A stretch of 64,000 bases of DNA from Desmodesmus armatus (lineage: Eukaryota > Chlorophyta > Chlorophyceae > Sphaeropleales > Scenedesmaceae), in contig VIIQ02000686.1 of assembly GCA_007449985.2 (NCBI GenBank), positions 124,001 through 188,000 of the forward strand, read 5' to 3'. Both the position numbers and the translations under genes were made by a program. Below the pieces are notes generated by a model. That model saw only the letters and a list, made by a program, of their open reading frames with translations. It was not told where the DNA came from and did not search any database. Below are positions 1 to 13,282 of the stretch, one piece after another. Positions within the stretch are counted from its first letter, which is position 1. Every line of letters begins with the position of its first letter.

Positions 1-1099
1 CTTTCATTTGAACAGACGGTTGGAGGGTCAACGTTGTTGACAGACGGAAACGCCCCCAAATGACGCATCAGTCCCAAAGGTTTCAGCAACATTCTGTACA
101 TGACCTCCACAATAAGCTCTAGAGACATGGCTCCTGCGCATGGCAGGGTGGCTTCAACTACCAAGGTGAACAGTGCTAAGCACAGATGCATGAATGTGCC
201 TCAACTCCTGCTGCAGGGTGACCTCGTGACCAATGAAACCATGAAAACATAGTTCTCTTTCATCCACGGCTTTCCGTATCATCAGACCAGGCTGCTGCTG
301 GAGCAGGCGGCCAATGTATCACATGTACATCTGATGGGGCACAACTAGTAGCCGGCGTTGAAAGAAGTCACCTATATATGCTGTGGGTAGTGTTTATGCT
401 GTCGACAGAGCGTCTGGTGCTGGTGGTGCTTGTGCAGGTTTGATTCTGATCGTTAAAGACTTTAAAGGTAACACCACCGTGGTGACATTAAAGTCTTTAC
501 GGTAAGAACGGACTGCTGACACAATCTGTAATAGGTATCTCTACTTTGGTAATCTGGTGCGGTTTGGATTGTGAGGCGTGCATGTCTGCTGTTGGTGACT
601 ACATGGTCAGCTCCCATGGTGCTGTAAAAATGAAGCAAGCTGTGCTCTCAGATCTGTTTCAGCGTTGGAGGATAATCAACAGGGTGGCGCGCAAGGGCAC
701 TTTGACCATTCGTATGGGAGCTGTGTGCATGATGTGCCCCCAAGGCTAGGTCTGTGGGTGCAGATGAACTCAAAGTCACCAAACCGGCAAAGCAATCGCA
801 GTTGACCGGGTTGCTATGCGTTGTTGCACTCTGTTGGTTGGAGCCATCCATGCATGTCACATGGCTCCATGTCACTCCTTTCCTTGCATGTTTTTCGTTG
901 TAGTGGAGTCCAAAGCATCAATAGTGAAAGGCGTCTTTGTTGTGATTCAGTCCGCACAAGCCGGTTCAGTGGCCCCTGTCCTACGCGGCAGTACATTGTA
1001 CTTCTGCTGGCTTCGACGGAGGGTAACGCGAGTTGTTTGCATAGTGTATTGTGCCGCTTTCAACCCAACTATCGTTGCGCCAAGCCAGTTGCAGGCACA
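1..1099. other. upstream region, no gene recognised
   Basis: No reading frame here resembles a known protein. The last 245 bases are in frame with the downstream glycerol dehydrogenase back to an ATG at 854, so part of the stretch may be 5' UTR or a transit-peptide coding sequence for that gene. A hairpin at 453-499 is listed separately. Confidence 0.5.
453..499. repeat. imperfect inverted repeat (hairpin)
   Basis: The arms TAAAGACTTTAA and TTAAAGTCTTTA are perfect 12-base reverse complements. Inside them CACCAC pairs with GTGGTG, leaving a short internal mismatch. It could be the relic of a small inverted-repeat element or a structured transcript end; nothing in the sequence decides between these. 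Confidence 0.6.
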
Positions 1100-3935
1100 A
1101 TGTCGACAGCAGCAGCAGTGGCATTTCAATCGCCCAAGTACATCCAGCAAGCCGGTGCCCTGAAGCGTGTTGGGGAGTTTGCAAAAGAGTCATTCCCACA
1201 TGCTGAAAAAGCAGGGGTTCTTACATCTGCTCGCCTGCGCTCGCGCTACATGGAAAACATGTGCCAGTCAGTGGCAAACCCTGTGATAGCAGAGTTCAGT
1301 GGCGAGTGCTCCCGCAGCAATCTGCACAGCATACTGCAGAAGATGCAGGGGCAGCAGCTGGATTACGTCATCGGCTTTGGTGGTGGCAAGCTGCTGGACA
1401 TGGCAAAGCTGGTAAGTGGCACCTATGCATTGCATTTGCACGGTGCGCCCCTCCCGATCATGATGTGTGGATGCAAACATGCAATGTGTGCATCTACTTC
1501 CTGTCATCCCATTGCATATCCTTCCTGTCATCCCACGATCATCTTCTTGTCAGTTGACTGCAGGCAGCCGCACAAACCCCTCTTGCAGACCCAGCTTCAT
1601 TCCTAGCAGCAGCATGTCTGCACACAAATCCGCTGCCCTTCTTCATGCAAACCCACGATGCCCAACCTTGTACCAACAATCACCCAGGTGGCACATGAGC
1701 TGCACCTGCCAGTGGTGGTGGTTCCCTCCCTGGCCTCCACAGACGCCCCCTGCACAGCCCTGAGCGTGGTATACAGTGATGCGGGGGTGGTCGAGGAGGT
1801 GGTGTACTTCCCCACCTCCCCAGCCATGGTGGTGGTTGACACCACAGTCATTGCAGAGGCGCCTCCAGTGTACCTGGTGGCTGGGATGGGAGACGCCATG
1901 GCTACTTGGTGGGTGGCAAGGCCTCTCAAAAGTGACACTAGCAGCAGGAGCAAAGCAGGAGCAACGTGATGCACAGATGATTGGCTGCTTATAATGCCTT
2001 GCCAGCGCATTCAAGTCAGCAGCAGACAGGCCAGGCGGCCTACCGTAGGCAGGACACCATCTCCTCCTCAGGAGAGCAGCAGGCTGCCCAAGCTGTGGCC
2101 TGGTGTAACAACATCACCACCAGCGGCTCCATACTTTCAAGCCGTTGCTTCCAAACATGCTGCAACGTGTGCTGTCCTTGTTCCACAGGTACGAGGCACG
2201 TGCAGTAGCGCGCAACCCATCATCCTTCACCAAGATAGCCCCCCTGACCTACCGCCCTCCACGCATCGCAGCTGCTATTGCGAGGGAGTGTGCAGAGATC
2301 CTCTTCCAGGTCAGTCACTTCGCTGACATAGCAACAAGTAGGGTCTGCGGTACAAACTGTCAAGACTGCACAGACTTGAGGCGGGAATCAGAGGCATCAT
2401 CACACAGCACTGACAGCAGGGTTCCCAAGAGCTTTGACAGCATGTTCACATGTTAATGGCAGCCACTCAGCAACTTCCAACAGCCAACTGCCACACAGCT
2501 TCAGGCTTGTGGTGCACCCAAACGCTAGCACAGGGCCACTACCTGAGCTAAGCTGCTGCTGCCGCCATTAATGCTGCTGTCACTACCTGTACATGCTGCC
2601 TTATGCTACATGCTCTCATTCATGTTCCTGCCCTCCGTCCGTTCAGCACGGCATCCAAGCTGCCCTGGACTGTTCTTCCAGCGCCGTCACAGACTCCCTG
2701 GAGGCAGTTGTGGAGGCAAACATACTGCTGAGTGGCCTGGGAGTGGAGTGTGGCGGGCTGGCAGTGGCGCACGGCCTGCACAATGCTCTCACCAAGCTGC
2801 CTGAGACACACAGCCTCATGCACGGGCAGAAGGTGAGGTTCCGGGCAGAACAATCTGCCCGCATGTTGGCAGCCGGCACAATTAAACTGGGACAGCCGCA
2901 TGCATGCGGAAAAGGTGAGGGGCTGCCAGTGTAGGCATGAACAAACTGCGATCATTGGGGGTGGGTAGCAACGGGCCTGGGTGGTCGGGGAAATGAGGCC
3001 AGCAACTCTTGTCAGGGTAGTAGTCAGCTACAAGGACTGCACTGTGCTGTCACAGCAGTGACTGCCACGCAGTTCCTGCCACACTACCAAACAACCTGGC
3101 AGGGGGGGCTGCACACTGAAGCTGCTAGTGCTAAGGCTGGATTGTCGCCCACTGCTGCTCTGCGTGTGCCCTCGCTGCTGCTGTTCTTGCCGGCAGGTTG
3201 CCTTTGGCACGCTAGTGCAGCTGATGCTGGAGGGAGACGGGGTGGAGTTCAACAGGGTGCTGGTGTTCCACAGTGTGAGTGATGGGGAGAACTGGCATGT
3301 GACCCTCCTTGGTCAAGGGGGCAGGGGGGCAGGGGGGCTACTGCAGGCTAGGCAAGGGGAGAGAAGTCAGGCCGTGCTGGCGCCAGCAGTAGCAGTGCTA
3401 GTGAGCAGTGCACTGCCACCACCACCACTAACCAGTGGTGGTAGCAGCTGCAGCTGCAGTGGTGGTGGGGGAGGGGGGCAGCTGTAGCCTACAGCTACGG
3501 TAGCTGTGGTGGTGCTGGCAGCTGCAGTATCTATCATGGCATGCATGGCCTGGGGCACAGCTATGGGTAGACAGCACTGCCCTGCCAAGTGCACCTGCAG
3601 CCATGATGTCACCCCGCGCAACCTGAGTGAGCCCACGATTGCAAACCACCCATGGGGACCATGGCCATCAGTGCGCTCCCCCCATCATGAGTGTGCTCAC
3701 TGCTGCATTGCAGGCTGTGGGGCTGCCGGTGTGCCTGTCAGACCTCAACCTGTCTCATGAAGACACCCCCAAGCTGGATATTGTGGTGTCAGCCTGCCTC
3801 ACAAAGCCCAACCTGTGCCTCAACATGCCCATGGCCCTCACACATGAGCTGCTGATGGGGGCCATCCTCAGAACTGACGCAGAGGGCAGGAAGCACAAGA
3901 GCCAGCACCCGCACCCCACTCACCTGTCTGCCTGA
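1100..3935 (+). CDS. glycerol dehydrogenase (GldA-type), 6 exons
   Basis: NAD-dependent, metal-containing glycerol dehydrogenase that oxidises glycerol to dihydroxyacetone. Exons: 1100-1411, 1688-1908, 2189-2309, 2647-2832, 3197-3274, 3714-3935. All introns are GT-AG and the phases agree, giving 379 aa (bacterial GldA is about 367). The product starts with [20 protein letters not shown], matching the N-terminus of bacterial GldA. It carries the nucleotide-binding [10 protein letters not shown] (94-103), the ASTDAP loop (120-125) and the expected metal ligands: Asp173 in GMGDA, His260 in AHGLH and His277 in MHGQK. The frame stays open upstream to an ATG at 854, which would add 82 Arg/Ser/Cys-rich residues; this could be an organelle transit peptide, so the true start is uncertain. 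The family call is firm; cell location is unknown. Confidence 0.93.
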
Positions 3936-6409
3936 TACAGGGGCAGGTCTGATGCTGGGGGTGATCCCCAGGCAGACAGGAATGGAGAATGGACCAGCAG
4001 CCAGCCTGCGCAGGACAGTTGCTTGTCAGCACGGCCCACCACCAGAGCTACTGATTGGGCGGTTGGTACAGCAGCCAGACACATGAGAGGAAGTAATTCC
4101 TCACTAGAGCCAGCATGCCCCGCACATGAATTTGTCGGCATGACAACTTTTGAGCTGACCAAGTGCCGGTGGTGAAAGCAACAATGGGAGCCAGCACTTG
4201 CATCACATGCAGCTGTCAGCCTGACGTTCAGAGTGATTTTGGGCCCTTGGTGCCAGCCCTCCCGTCTGTGCAGTGACAGGTTTGACAAACACTTGTTAGG
4301 TGTGTAGAAGCAGATTGGCAACTGTGGCATGTTTTTCACATGTACCATCTTGGTGTTGACCATCCCTATTGTGGTCGCCGACAGCTGCCATTCTGTGCAC
4401 TGCTGTGAAGGACAGTCGTGATGCTCATTCTGTTCCTTCTGATGGTTGCTGAGTGCTGAGCAATGAAGTTGGGTTTGCTGCACAAACTTCGCCTGATTTC
4501 CTGATGGTCACAAGGTTGGTTACAGCAGCACACACAGACTGAGACACCAGAACACACGCTTGCGGGTGACTTGCATGTCCATAGTATGCTTGCTATATTC
4601 ATTAATCCCTGTGCTGACACACAAACACACGCATTGAACAATATCTGATTCGGCATGCACACAATTTGAAATCCTGCCACAACCACAGGCATGCAGTGCA
4701 GTACTAGTAGCACTGTAGCTCCACTTGCCTACCATATGCCGGCTGCCACCGCCATGTCATGTTGCATGCATCACCCTTCCACACGTGCACAGTTTGAAAA
4801 ATAGCATGCATGATATATGACAGCCAACTTGGCACCCACCAAACATCCCTGAAAGATGCCGCAAAATTGCAGCTGCACAATGCCACACAGGCACTGCCAG
4901 CCGCTTTGCCTATCATGGCCACATCATGTCTCATTCATCATGTTATGGCCATCTGCACATGCACCAGGCAGTGTACAGCCTAGCAAATGCACCAGGCTGC
5001 ATGCTGCCTGGCAAAATAATACCAACATGCCCAACCAACATCATAATGGGCTATGTGGACAGGCTACCACCTTCCTTGCGATGGCTGCCACATGCAGTAT
5101 ACTCTGCCATTACCTAGTGAAGCGGGTGAGTGCATGTACGCAAACTTCACCTGGAGATGTGGGATGGGTTGGTGCAGGCACTTCCATGCGCGGGGACATA
5201 AACTGCATGATACATCACACAGCCAGCCAGCATAACATCGTACAACCTGACCGTAATGATTACTGCAGCGCTGATCTTGCACAGCACCAGCAACAAGTGG
5301 AGTATCAGCCAGCCAACCACATCAGTGGGTGATGTCAACACCTATCCAGCCAGCATAACACCGCAGTCATGCCTGTTCCCGTCATACCCACATGAAACTG
5401 CCTGCATGCCTTGCAGGCACAAGCCAGGATAAGCCGTTGTGACTCTTGCCAACATGGCGCGTCACAACGATTGTGACGTAAACAAACAATCTTCCAATTA
5501 AGACAGGAGTGTCACAGCATGTGTGCAGCATGCCTTGGGCAGCACGCGCACATAATGTATGTCCTTGTGCCGCTCAAATTGATCCTCACAAACCTCAACA
5601 TATTTGCAAATCTCAAATGTACCAACTGCAACCACAAGCTGGGATTATGCACCTAGTGCTCAGGCCTGCCTGAGCACACATCACACCCGCTTGCTTGTCG
5701 ACCACGTGCACATAGTCACGCAAGCATCACAGACACTGTTGGCAGGTCCCGACTGCCAGGTCGCTAACTTGCCAATTTCTGCCGCAGCAGAAAAAGACAC
5801 ATCGGTGTTGTCCCATCCAATATCACACATGCTCAAAGGAGGTGAAGCTGGAACGTGTACCGCACAACTTCAAGCCAAAACCACCATCCACTCAAGCCAA
5901 AACCACCAACCAAACAACAACAAACAACATAACAAAATCAAGCTTGAAGAAAAACGCCTGATAGGCAGCTACTATCTGCCACCGCACTGCCAACAATCGG
6001 CAGTCTTCAAAAATGTTATTCAGGCCTCCTGGGTTCTGCACGGGCAGCTTGCATATGCTGGTGGTCTGCCGATATAACCATCTTGCCTGCTTCAACCCAC
6101 TCAAATGCAACTAGTAATGGGCATGAAACCAAACACAATCAAGATGCGTGCAAGGATATGTCACAGGGCACATACAGGCCCAAATACCAATACCAATACC
6201 CGGTTGCCTCTGCAATACCTCCTCAGAGAATCCATAACCAAAACTCAAGCATAGTGCAGCATAATACTGCTTTGCGCAAAACAGTCTGTCAATTCTCAAC
6301 ACGGTATGTTGCCGCACTTGCTGTCACAATGAAGCACAAAAACACATCACCAGACACAAAGCAGCGAATAAGCTGCAGTTGCTCGAAAATAGTCAGCACA
6401 ATGGCTGGC
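3936..6409. other. intergenic, CA-rich, no gene recognised
   Basis: I find no conserved protein on either strand. The + strand is rich in CA and poor in TG. In this window introns and 3' flanks are TG-rich on the sense strand, so the bias suggests minus-strand transcription, for example a long 3' flank of the hexose symporter that ends at 6410. Confidence 0.5.
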
Positions 6410-9400
6410 CTAGTAGCGTGCACCATTAGCACCATTAGCGCCATTGGCACCATGAACACCTGTACCAGTGAGGCCTGCCTTGTTGACATTGGCAGCATCC
6501 ACAAAGGACAGCATGGGGCCGTTCCCTGTCCTGCTGAGCTGCACCAAGCTTGATCCAGACCGCAGGTCGGTGGGTGGTGAAGTTCCACGCACGACACGCT
6601 TCCAGAACCTGGAGAGGACAGTACGGCAACAGATAGAGCACACATGGTCAGCCGCTGCAACGGTTGCAACACTCATTCATGTACTGTTAATACAAACCAT
6701 ATTATTTCAGGGTGGCAGCTTCAGCTGAATGGCACAGCAAATGATATCAAAATCTCACTGGTTGAGAAGTAACCAAAATGCGGTACACAGTACAGCTTGC
6801 GGGTAAATGCACAGTTTCATTAAGTGCTGTTTCATTAAGCAACTTTGAGAATGCCCCTGCTCACCAGTGCCTGTGCACCACTGTCTCCTCAATCTCCTCG
6901 ATGGGGACCTGCCGTGTCTCAGGCACAAGGAAGATGGCAAACAGCACCGCCAGCACACCAATGCCGGCAAAGAAGAAGAACACCTGGCACGCAACACAGG
7001 AAAATCACAACATGTCAAAACAACAGAAACATATTGTCTGCTGCTGAAAGACCCAGCAAGACATGTTGGCCAAGCCCTGAGCAAGTAGAGACAGATGCAG
7101 CGCCTATATCTTTGTACTTTCACATATTCCAAAAAACGAACTTGAATCTTTCCACGCACCCATATCAATTGACAGACAGTGCAGCAAAGCGACAGGACTC
7201 CAGCCCCCCCCCCCCCCCATGCCAATGCACGCCCAGTGCCCACAGCACAAGAGATGGCATTGCAGCCCCCATACATTGCCGTAAGCGTCAACTCCCGGCT
7301 TACCCCGAACTTCATGGAGCACAGCATGGACAGGAACGTCTGCCCCACTGTGAAGGTCATCAGGAGGTTCATGAAAGTGTTGATGGCAGTACCAGAGGTA
7401 CGAGTCTCCCTGCAGACATACCACACACAAGCTCAGCACAAATGAGACAGCATCGGGTGGCACAACCGGGAGTAGTGTGCCGTGCCCAACGCACAGACCA
7501 CCTGAAGCACCTTCCCCACAGCAAACCAGCTTTGGCACATGTATTGTAGGTGTAATGCTGCAACCTGAGTGGTTACTTTCGCCGTGAGCACCACTGGCAA
7601 CGTGGCACCAGCCTTATAATGAGTTCATGCAAGCTGTGCAATTTGTTGCTGCACGACATACCAGGCTGTACAGGAGACTTGACTACAGCCTGCTTGTACT
7701 GCAAGATCAGCTGATCAACAGCCTACAGTAGTCGAAGCAACTCACAGTGGCTGAATCTCAGAGGGCACCAGCCATCCCAGAGGTCCCCACGACCATGCAA
7801 AGCCAGCAATGTAGATGCAGATGAAGGCGATGACAGCAGATGCCATGCCACCGCTGAGCATGCCGGTACCTGCAGTGTCAAGCAGTGACGTGCAAACACA
7901 ACAGACACTCGTCAATCACAGCCTCCAACTTGTCATGTCATGCCTGCTCAGCTGCACTAGACCCTGTCGAGACAAACACACAAAACATCTGCTCAGCCCA
8001 TGATGCAACCAAGTGCACATAATGCAGCCAAATGCACATGATAATGCAGCATTGCACCTGCATGACCCAGCAAATCAAGACATGTACACAGCGTAGCAGC
8101 AGCATGACTAGTGTTGTTCCGGAAATCAGCAGTAGTCTCACCTGCTACACCTAGGCCCACAGCGATGAGGATGCCCACAATAATCTCACAGATGAGTAGC
8201 TGCAGGCCTCCCTCAATCAGCAGGAACTTGCGGCCAAACCTGCAAAGAGGGACAGTAGCAGTATTGCACATAGCCTGCGTCAGGGGCTGCAGACTGTGAC
8301 ACATGGACACTGTCAGCATGGCAAACACACACGCCATGTAACAAGCCCAGAATCTACACTGGCAATGGCGATGGATGCCATCATGGCGTGATGCTGTGAG
8401 CAGCCCATTGGGCACCACCACCCTTGCAGAAATGTGTGCGCCTGCAGCTCAATGCTGCCAGGCATGCCAACACCACCACACTCATTGATGATCACAATTA
8501 CACTGTGACAGCTATAGCCCAGCCAGCCACGGGGCAGATTGCAGCACCCTCACCTGTCCACCACCAGGATGGCAACCACAGTGGATGCCACGTTGACAGC
8601 ACCGATGATGACGGTGTTGAGCAGCGCAGCATCAGCACCAGAGCCAGTGGCCTCAAACAGCTCTGCAGGGTGAACAAGGAGACAGCAGAGCACATGGGTG
8701 AGTTCCTAATTCGCCTGAACATTTATCCGAGGCCAAAAACACCTTGCTGCAAAACCACCAGTGACCCATTACAACACCGCTTCCAGATTATTTCTCAGTG
8801 GTGACCGAAAGTGTTGGAAGCTCCCACCTGGCAACCGTGAACACCAACCGCATACAACAGTCCTGCCAGTGGTCACCGCTTTGCGACTTACGTGGTGCGT
8901 AGAAGATGATTGCGTTGATTCCCACCCACTGCTGGAAGATGGGGATCATGATGGAGATCACCAGCTGGGGCCTGTAGCGGCGGCGCAGGATGGTGCCCCA
9001 GGGGTTCTTCACAGTGCGCGACACGTTGACGGCATCAACAATGTCCTCAAGCTCAACGGTCACATCTGCAGTTGCACAGGGGGGAGGGGAATGCAGGTGA
9101 GGGTTGGGTGGGTTTATATACAGGATGGTGCCCCAGGGGACCCTTCACGGTGCGCGACACGTTGACGGCATTCAAGATATCCTCCAGCTCAACAGTGACA
9201 TCTAAGGTGTTGACAAGGGAAGGGGCCGATGTGTTGGTCTATCGGTAGCATGCCACCTACCCTTGGTGCCACGGATGCGCTGCAGCACCTTCTCTCCCTC
9301 CTCAAGCTTGCCACGCTCGATCAAGCTGTTGGGTGTGTCGGGCAGGATCAAGGCACCCACAAACAGCATGATGCCGGGAACGCCGCCGAGTGCCAGGCTC

Positions 9401-11226
9401 AGGCGCCAGCCCCATGGGTAGATCTCCTTAGTACCGTAGTTGATGAGCTGGGCCGCAAATATTCCTGAGGGCACAGCACACACAGCAGCACGCAGTCAGC
9501 CTCCCATCCTCAGTGAACAATGCACATCACCACCTGCCCGCATGCGGCATCCACGATTATGTGGTTAAAAAACAAATGCGCAAGGAACCAGAATGGGCAG
9601 GCCAGCATGATGCATGCAGGGCTAGCAAAGCTGCCACCAGGATTTTCAACAGCCGTGGGCCACAAGGGATGCCAACCTGTGTCAGCGCACATGAAACGCG
9701 CAAGAGCAAGTATCATCTTGTTTGGCCCAAAGTTGTACGAACTCACCGATTGTCACAGCAAGCTGGAACAGGATGTTGAGTGCTCCACGCAGCTTGTAGG
9801 GTGCCATCTCTGAAAGGTACAGGGGGGTAGCCTGTGTGGCAAAGCCAACACCCACACCCAGCACAATGCGGCCAATCACCAGCTGGGCGATGTGGAAGGC
9901 AGACGCCACCAGCACGGTGCCTGCAGGACAACAGAACAGCAGGTATGAGTTTCCTTGCCGCATGTTCCATGGCTGGGACGATCTGTCTGGAAACACAGCT
10001 TCTGAGCAGTGCGGGCTGGAGGGGGCTTTGGTTCGGTCGGCGTGGGCGGATTATCGGCCAGGACAATGCCGCACATGCAGTGTGCTCAGTTTGCCATGAC
10101 AGTGGCTGCACAGTAACCGCGCAGCACAGGGAGTAAGGCTGTCCCAATGATGACTCACCGATGATGAAGGCTGCGCCTCCCCAGATCATGACAAACCGCC
10201 GACCCATCTTCTTCGACAGCACCATGGCCACTAGGGCAGCGAAGGCACCGGCGAGGAAGAGCGAGCTGGTGAACAGCTGCAGGATCTGGTCATCGTACTG
10301 CACACAGGAGCAAGGCGCCACGAAGGTAGGACAGTGAACGACAGTGGAGGTCAGCATGCCATCTGAGCGCAGGAGAGCCTGGGGTCGCCCAGTGTGGCGC
10401 TCGAGCAGCCGACACCAGGGTGGCAGAGGGTGGTGGAGGGGCAGCCCAGCACAAGTACAGCTATGTTGGCATGGGCCCCAGCGACGAATGCGCAAGGCTG
10501 CGACCTTGTGCATGAAGATTGCGAGGCCCAATCGGTCGGTTCTTTGTCTCACCTTGCAGTAGGCATTGCCAGTTGCATGGGCTTCCAGCTGCTCAGGCTG
10601 CATACCATCACAACACACAAAACAGCAACAGATTGTGAGCACAATCAACAGCGAGCGCGCAGAGGTGAGAAAGCAGACCGGCAGGCATTTTCATCATTCG
10701 ATCATAGGCAGCGGATTGGCGCAGTTGTGTACAGCTGCAACCCTATGGGCGCAATTCCTACAGCCAACCTAGCAGCCGCCAGCAGGACAAGCAACACACT
10801 TACGAAGAACAACTCGCTGAAGTTGCGCATGGTGATGACTCCTCCAGTGATGCCATTGTCATAACTGCAGGGAGGACAGGACAGAACAGCGCAGAAGGCA
10901 CGCGTCAGCACTGCTGCTAGGCCATGCCATTCATGCCACAGGGCTGCATTTGGCACGGAGGCGGTTTATAGTTGAAAAAGGTTCGCCTTACCCGAAAAGC
11001 AGACCTCCAGACGCCGCGACGATAGCGATCATGACCTGTCGGAAACACAACAGCAGGCAGCAGCAGTGCGCAGGTCAACCGGCGACGAGGGGGCAGCCAT
11101 GCGGCCATGCACGTGGATTCTACGTAAACAGACATTTTATGGTGCACTTACCACAGCAAACGTTGTCTTTCCCTGGTACTGAGAGGCCCGGGAGGACCCC
11201 TCCACCACCATTGCACCGCCTGCCAT
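6410..11226 (-). CDS. hexose/H+ symporter (HUP/STP family, MFS), 14 exons
   Basis: Plasma-membrane monosaccharide/proton symporter of the major facilitator superfamily, like Chlorella HUP1 and plant STPs. Exons on the minus strand: 11226-11152, 11035-10992, 10864-10804, 10597-10553, 10297-10159, 9920-9747, 9464-9261, 9065-8892, 8662-8554, 8239-8142, 7869-7746, 7409-7304, 6983-6865, 6608-6410. All are GT-AG with agreeing phases, giving 556 aa (HUP1 is 534). Landmarks: [14 protein letters not shown] near 35-48, KKMGRR (104-109), [33 protein letters not shown] (292-298), [24 protein letters not shown] and PETR (472-475). The exon 13 end reads as a stop if unspliced; splicing at CACTG/GTGAGC instead joins HRHW to FWKRV as in HUP proteins. 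The C-terminus ends in a short Gly-Ala-Asn repeat. A damaged copy of exon 8 lies in the preceding intron. Confidence 0.95.
9113..9203 (-). pseudogene. partial duplicate of symporter exon 8
   Basis: This segment repeats the 3' splice site and about the first 22 codons of exon 8, about 140 bases upstream in the transcript. It starts after a ctTAG acceptor and would encode [19 protein letters not shown]. Then one extra base relative to exon 8 (GGGTCCCCTGG against GAACCCCTGG) shifts the frame, and similarity stops at the base of the copy. It has no matching donor, so it looks like a dead exon fragment made by local tandem duplication. Confidence 0.8.
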
Positions 11227-13282
11227 CGCGTCCGAGTGCTTGATTCAAGTGTGTTTCCTGCTGATGGTTGCTTCCAAGCTCACTAAGGGGGAACCAAGGC
11301 CTGTTTGCAGCGCTCGCGCTTCCAACAAGCACAAACACTAGAAAGGACAGTAACAAACGCAGTGTATAGACAACCAATGTTCAGAACAGCCCGAAATAGC
11401 GACGTTTTGTATCTGGCGGGCGTACCCCTACTTCCGGGTCTCTTCCTTGTGACGTCGATGACGCAAGGAGTCCAACGTTGAAAAAGTGTTCTTTCTGCAG
11501 TCTATAACTCACAGTTTTCTTTATGCCTGTACAGCCAAATGGCATGCGTGGGACTCATGCAGTGGTGGCCATGCAGCCCTTGGTACTTACACCATGTGCA
11601 GTACGGTACCACTATCATAATGTGTTTCACTCATGCTGCGAACATGGGTAGATGGCAGTTGTGGATCTTGACAGTCGATGAATAACTGAGACACGCGCAC
11701 TTTGATCCCCGAGCTCTTGAAGGCAGGCGCATCACAGGAGTGAGCGCGTGGTGCACTGTGCGCATCTACATCCTCAGGGCCTGGCCGGAGGATGAGAGGA
11801 CGAATGCAATCATCATAATTGCTGCTATGTGCGACCATGACCTGCCCAAGCTGGTCAGCACATGAAAAGAAGGGTGCGCTGATGCTATTCGCCCACACCA
11901 ACCTGCTGCAGCTCATGCTAACCAGGCATCAGCCAGCACCTGACCTGTGCCTGGGAAGTGGTCCTGCTCAACATCACTTCTGCTGGTGCCTGAGCCTGGC
12001 TGCAGCTGGACTGGCATTTGGCTGGTTGCGCAGGCCTTCTTGGGCCTGTAATCAAGGCTTGCGCCTGAGAACTATAGTTCCATAGCTCTAGCTCGAGCTG
12101 CTGTGAGGCAGAGGGGATCTTTCCTCCTGGCAGGACTGAAGCATGCGCCCAGCATGCTCTCCCCTCGTATTATCGTTACGCCCATTTCTGAATTGAAAGT
12201 TGCACTGCACAGGACACTGCCAAATAAAGTTACAGCACCGCCGAGAAATGAGCATGTCAAAAAGCTGTAAACGCGGTGCACAAAATTGATCAAGTGCAGG
12301 CACTGCCTCCTGGCAGGGACCCCTGGCAGGGTCATGTATTTGTCAGATGTAGTGCGAGGAGGGGTCTGGCCCCTACCTGTTGCTGTGCAGCAAGCACTGT
12401 ATAGCGCGAGTGTCCACATTCCCTGTTGAGCCCTGGGTACCGTCATTGAGGGTATTCCAGGTTGCGTCTACTGCAGTGCCAGTGGTGGCAAGATATGTAC
12501 TAGTTACCACTCTGCTTGCTGCATTGGCACCCAGCAGCTGCAGGAACTGTTGACTCACACTGCATCCCTGCAGGGCGTGGGGACATGTAACCACTACTGT
12601 TAAAAGATTGGAGTGTAATGCATGTATCAGCCTGTCAATGGGGACATGCCTTAACGAACAAAGAGGGCCAGCCAACAACAGGGCATGCCCTTTGCGCACA
12701 GGTTGCATTTTGTCCACGCTTCCGGCCGAATTTCTTCTCAACTCTCGCAGCAGGGCTTTGCAACATCGCACTATGTGTACATCTGATGAGCTATGATAGG
12801 AGCTGCTTGATCCGGGCCCACTGGACAGCAAGCATAGTGCATTGCTACTGTGCAATTCGCTCCATGCCCAGCTGTGGAGCCGTGCGTCAGCTGGGATTAG
12901 GATAGCTATAATGACTGTCCTAGTTCCTGAAAGATGTGTGCCTGTTGCAGCTCAGCTTGAAAGCACGGCCAACACCTGAAAATTGAAGCAACATTGAACC
13001 CAGCTGCAGCTGTACAGCACATGTGCCCATTCAAAAACAACTTTGTCCTGAGACAGAAGGGCGTTCACTCCCCCAGCTATATTTCTTTTGTGATTTTCAG
13101 CAATGTGCGTCAATGGGCGCTGTCCTGTGTGTTCCTTTCGCCAGATCAGATCAGTTGTCATTCGAGGTTTTCTTTCGAACCCAGCCGTCTCAGGGGTGTG
13201 CAGTGCACTGCACGCTCTGTATGAAAGTTGTTGTTGCAGTGTGGTGTCCTTAGATCAGTGTGGTGTCCTTAGACTTGAACGA
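11227..13282. other. intergenic, no gene recognised
   Basis: This includes the presumed promoter of the hexose symporter on the minus strand and of the F-box/LRR gene on the plus strand, which are divergent. Several modest open frames exist, for example minus strand 12855-12373, but none shows a family motif or a splice-supported continuation. Confidence 0.45.
11450..11464. promoter_or_regulatory. two adjacent TGACG bZIP-type boxes
   Basis: The sequence TGACGTCGATGACGC lies about 225 bases upstream of the symporter start codon. It holds two TGACG cores, the kind bound by plant TGA/CRE bZIP factors. Function is inferred from the motif and position only. Confidence 0.3.

Noticed and set aside
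6865..6867. TGA stop ending the symporter at ...VVHRHW
   Set aside because: The stop overlaps a CACTG/GTGAGC donor; splicing to 6608 restores FWKRV, which matches HUP proteins, so the gene continues.
12373..12855. 160-codon minus-strand open frame upstream of the F-box/LRR gene
   Set aside because: No motif, no matching exon on either side and no homologue recalled. I leave the region unassigned.
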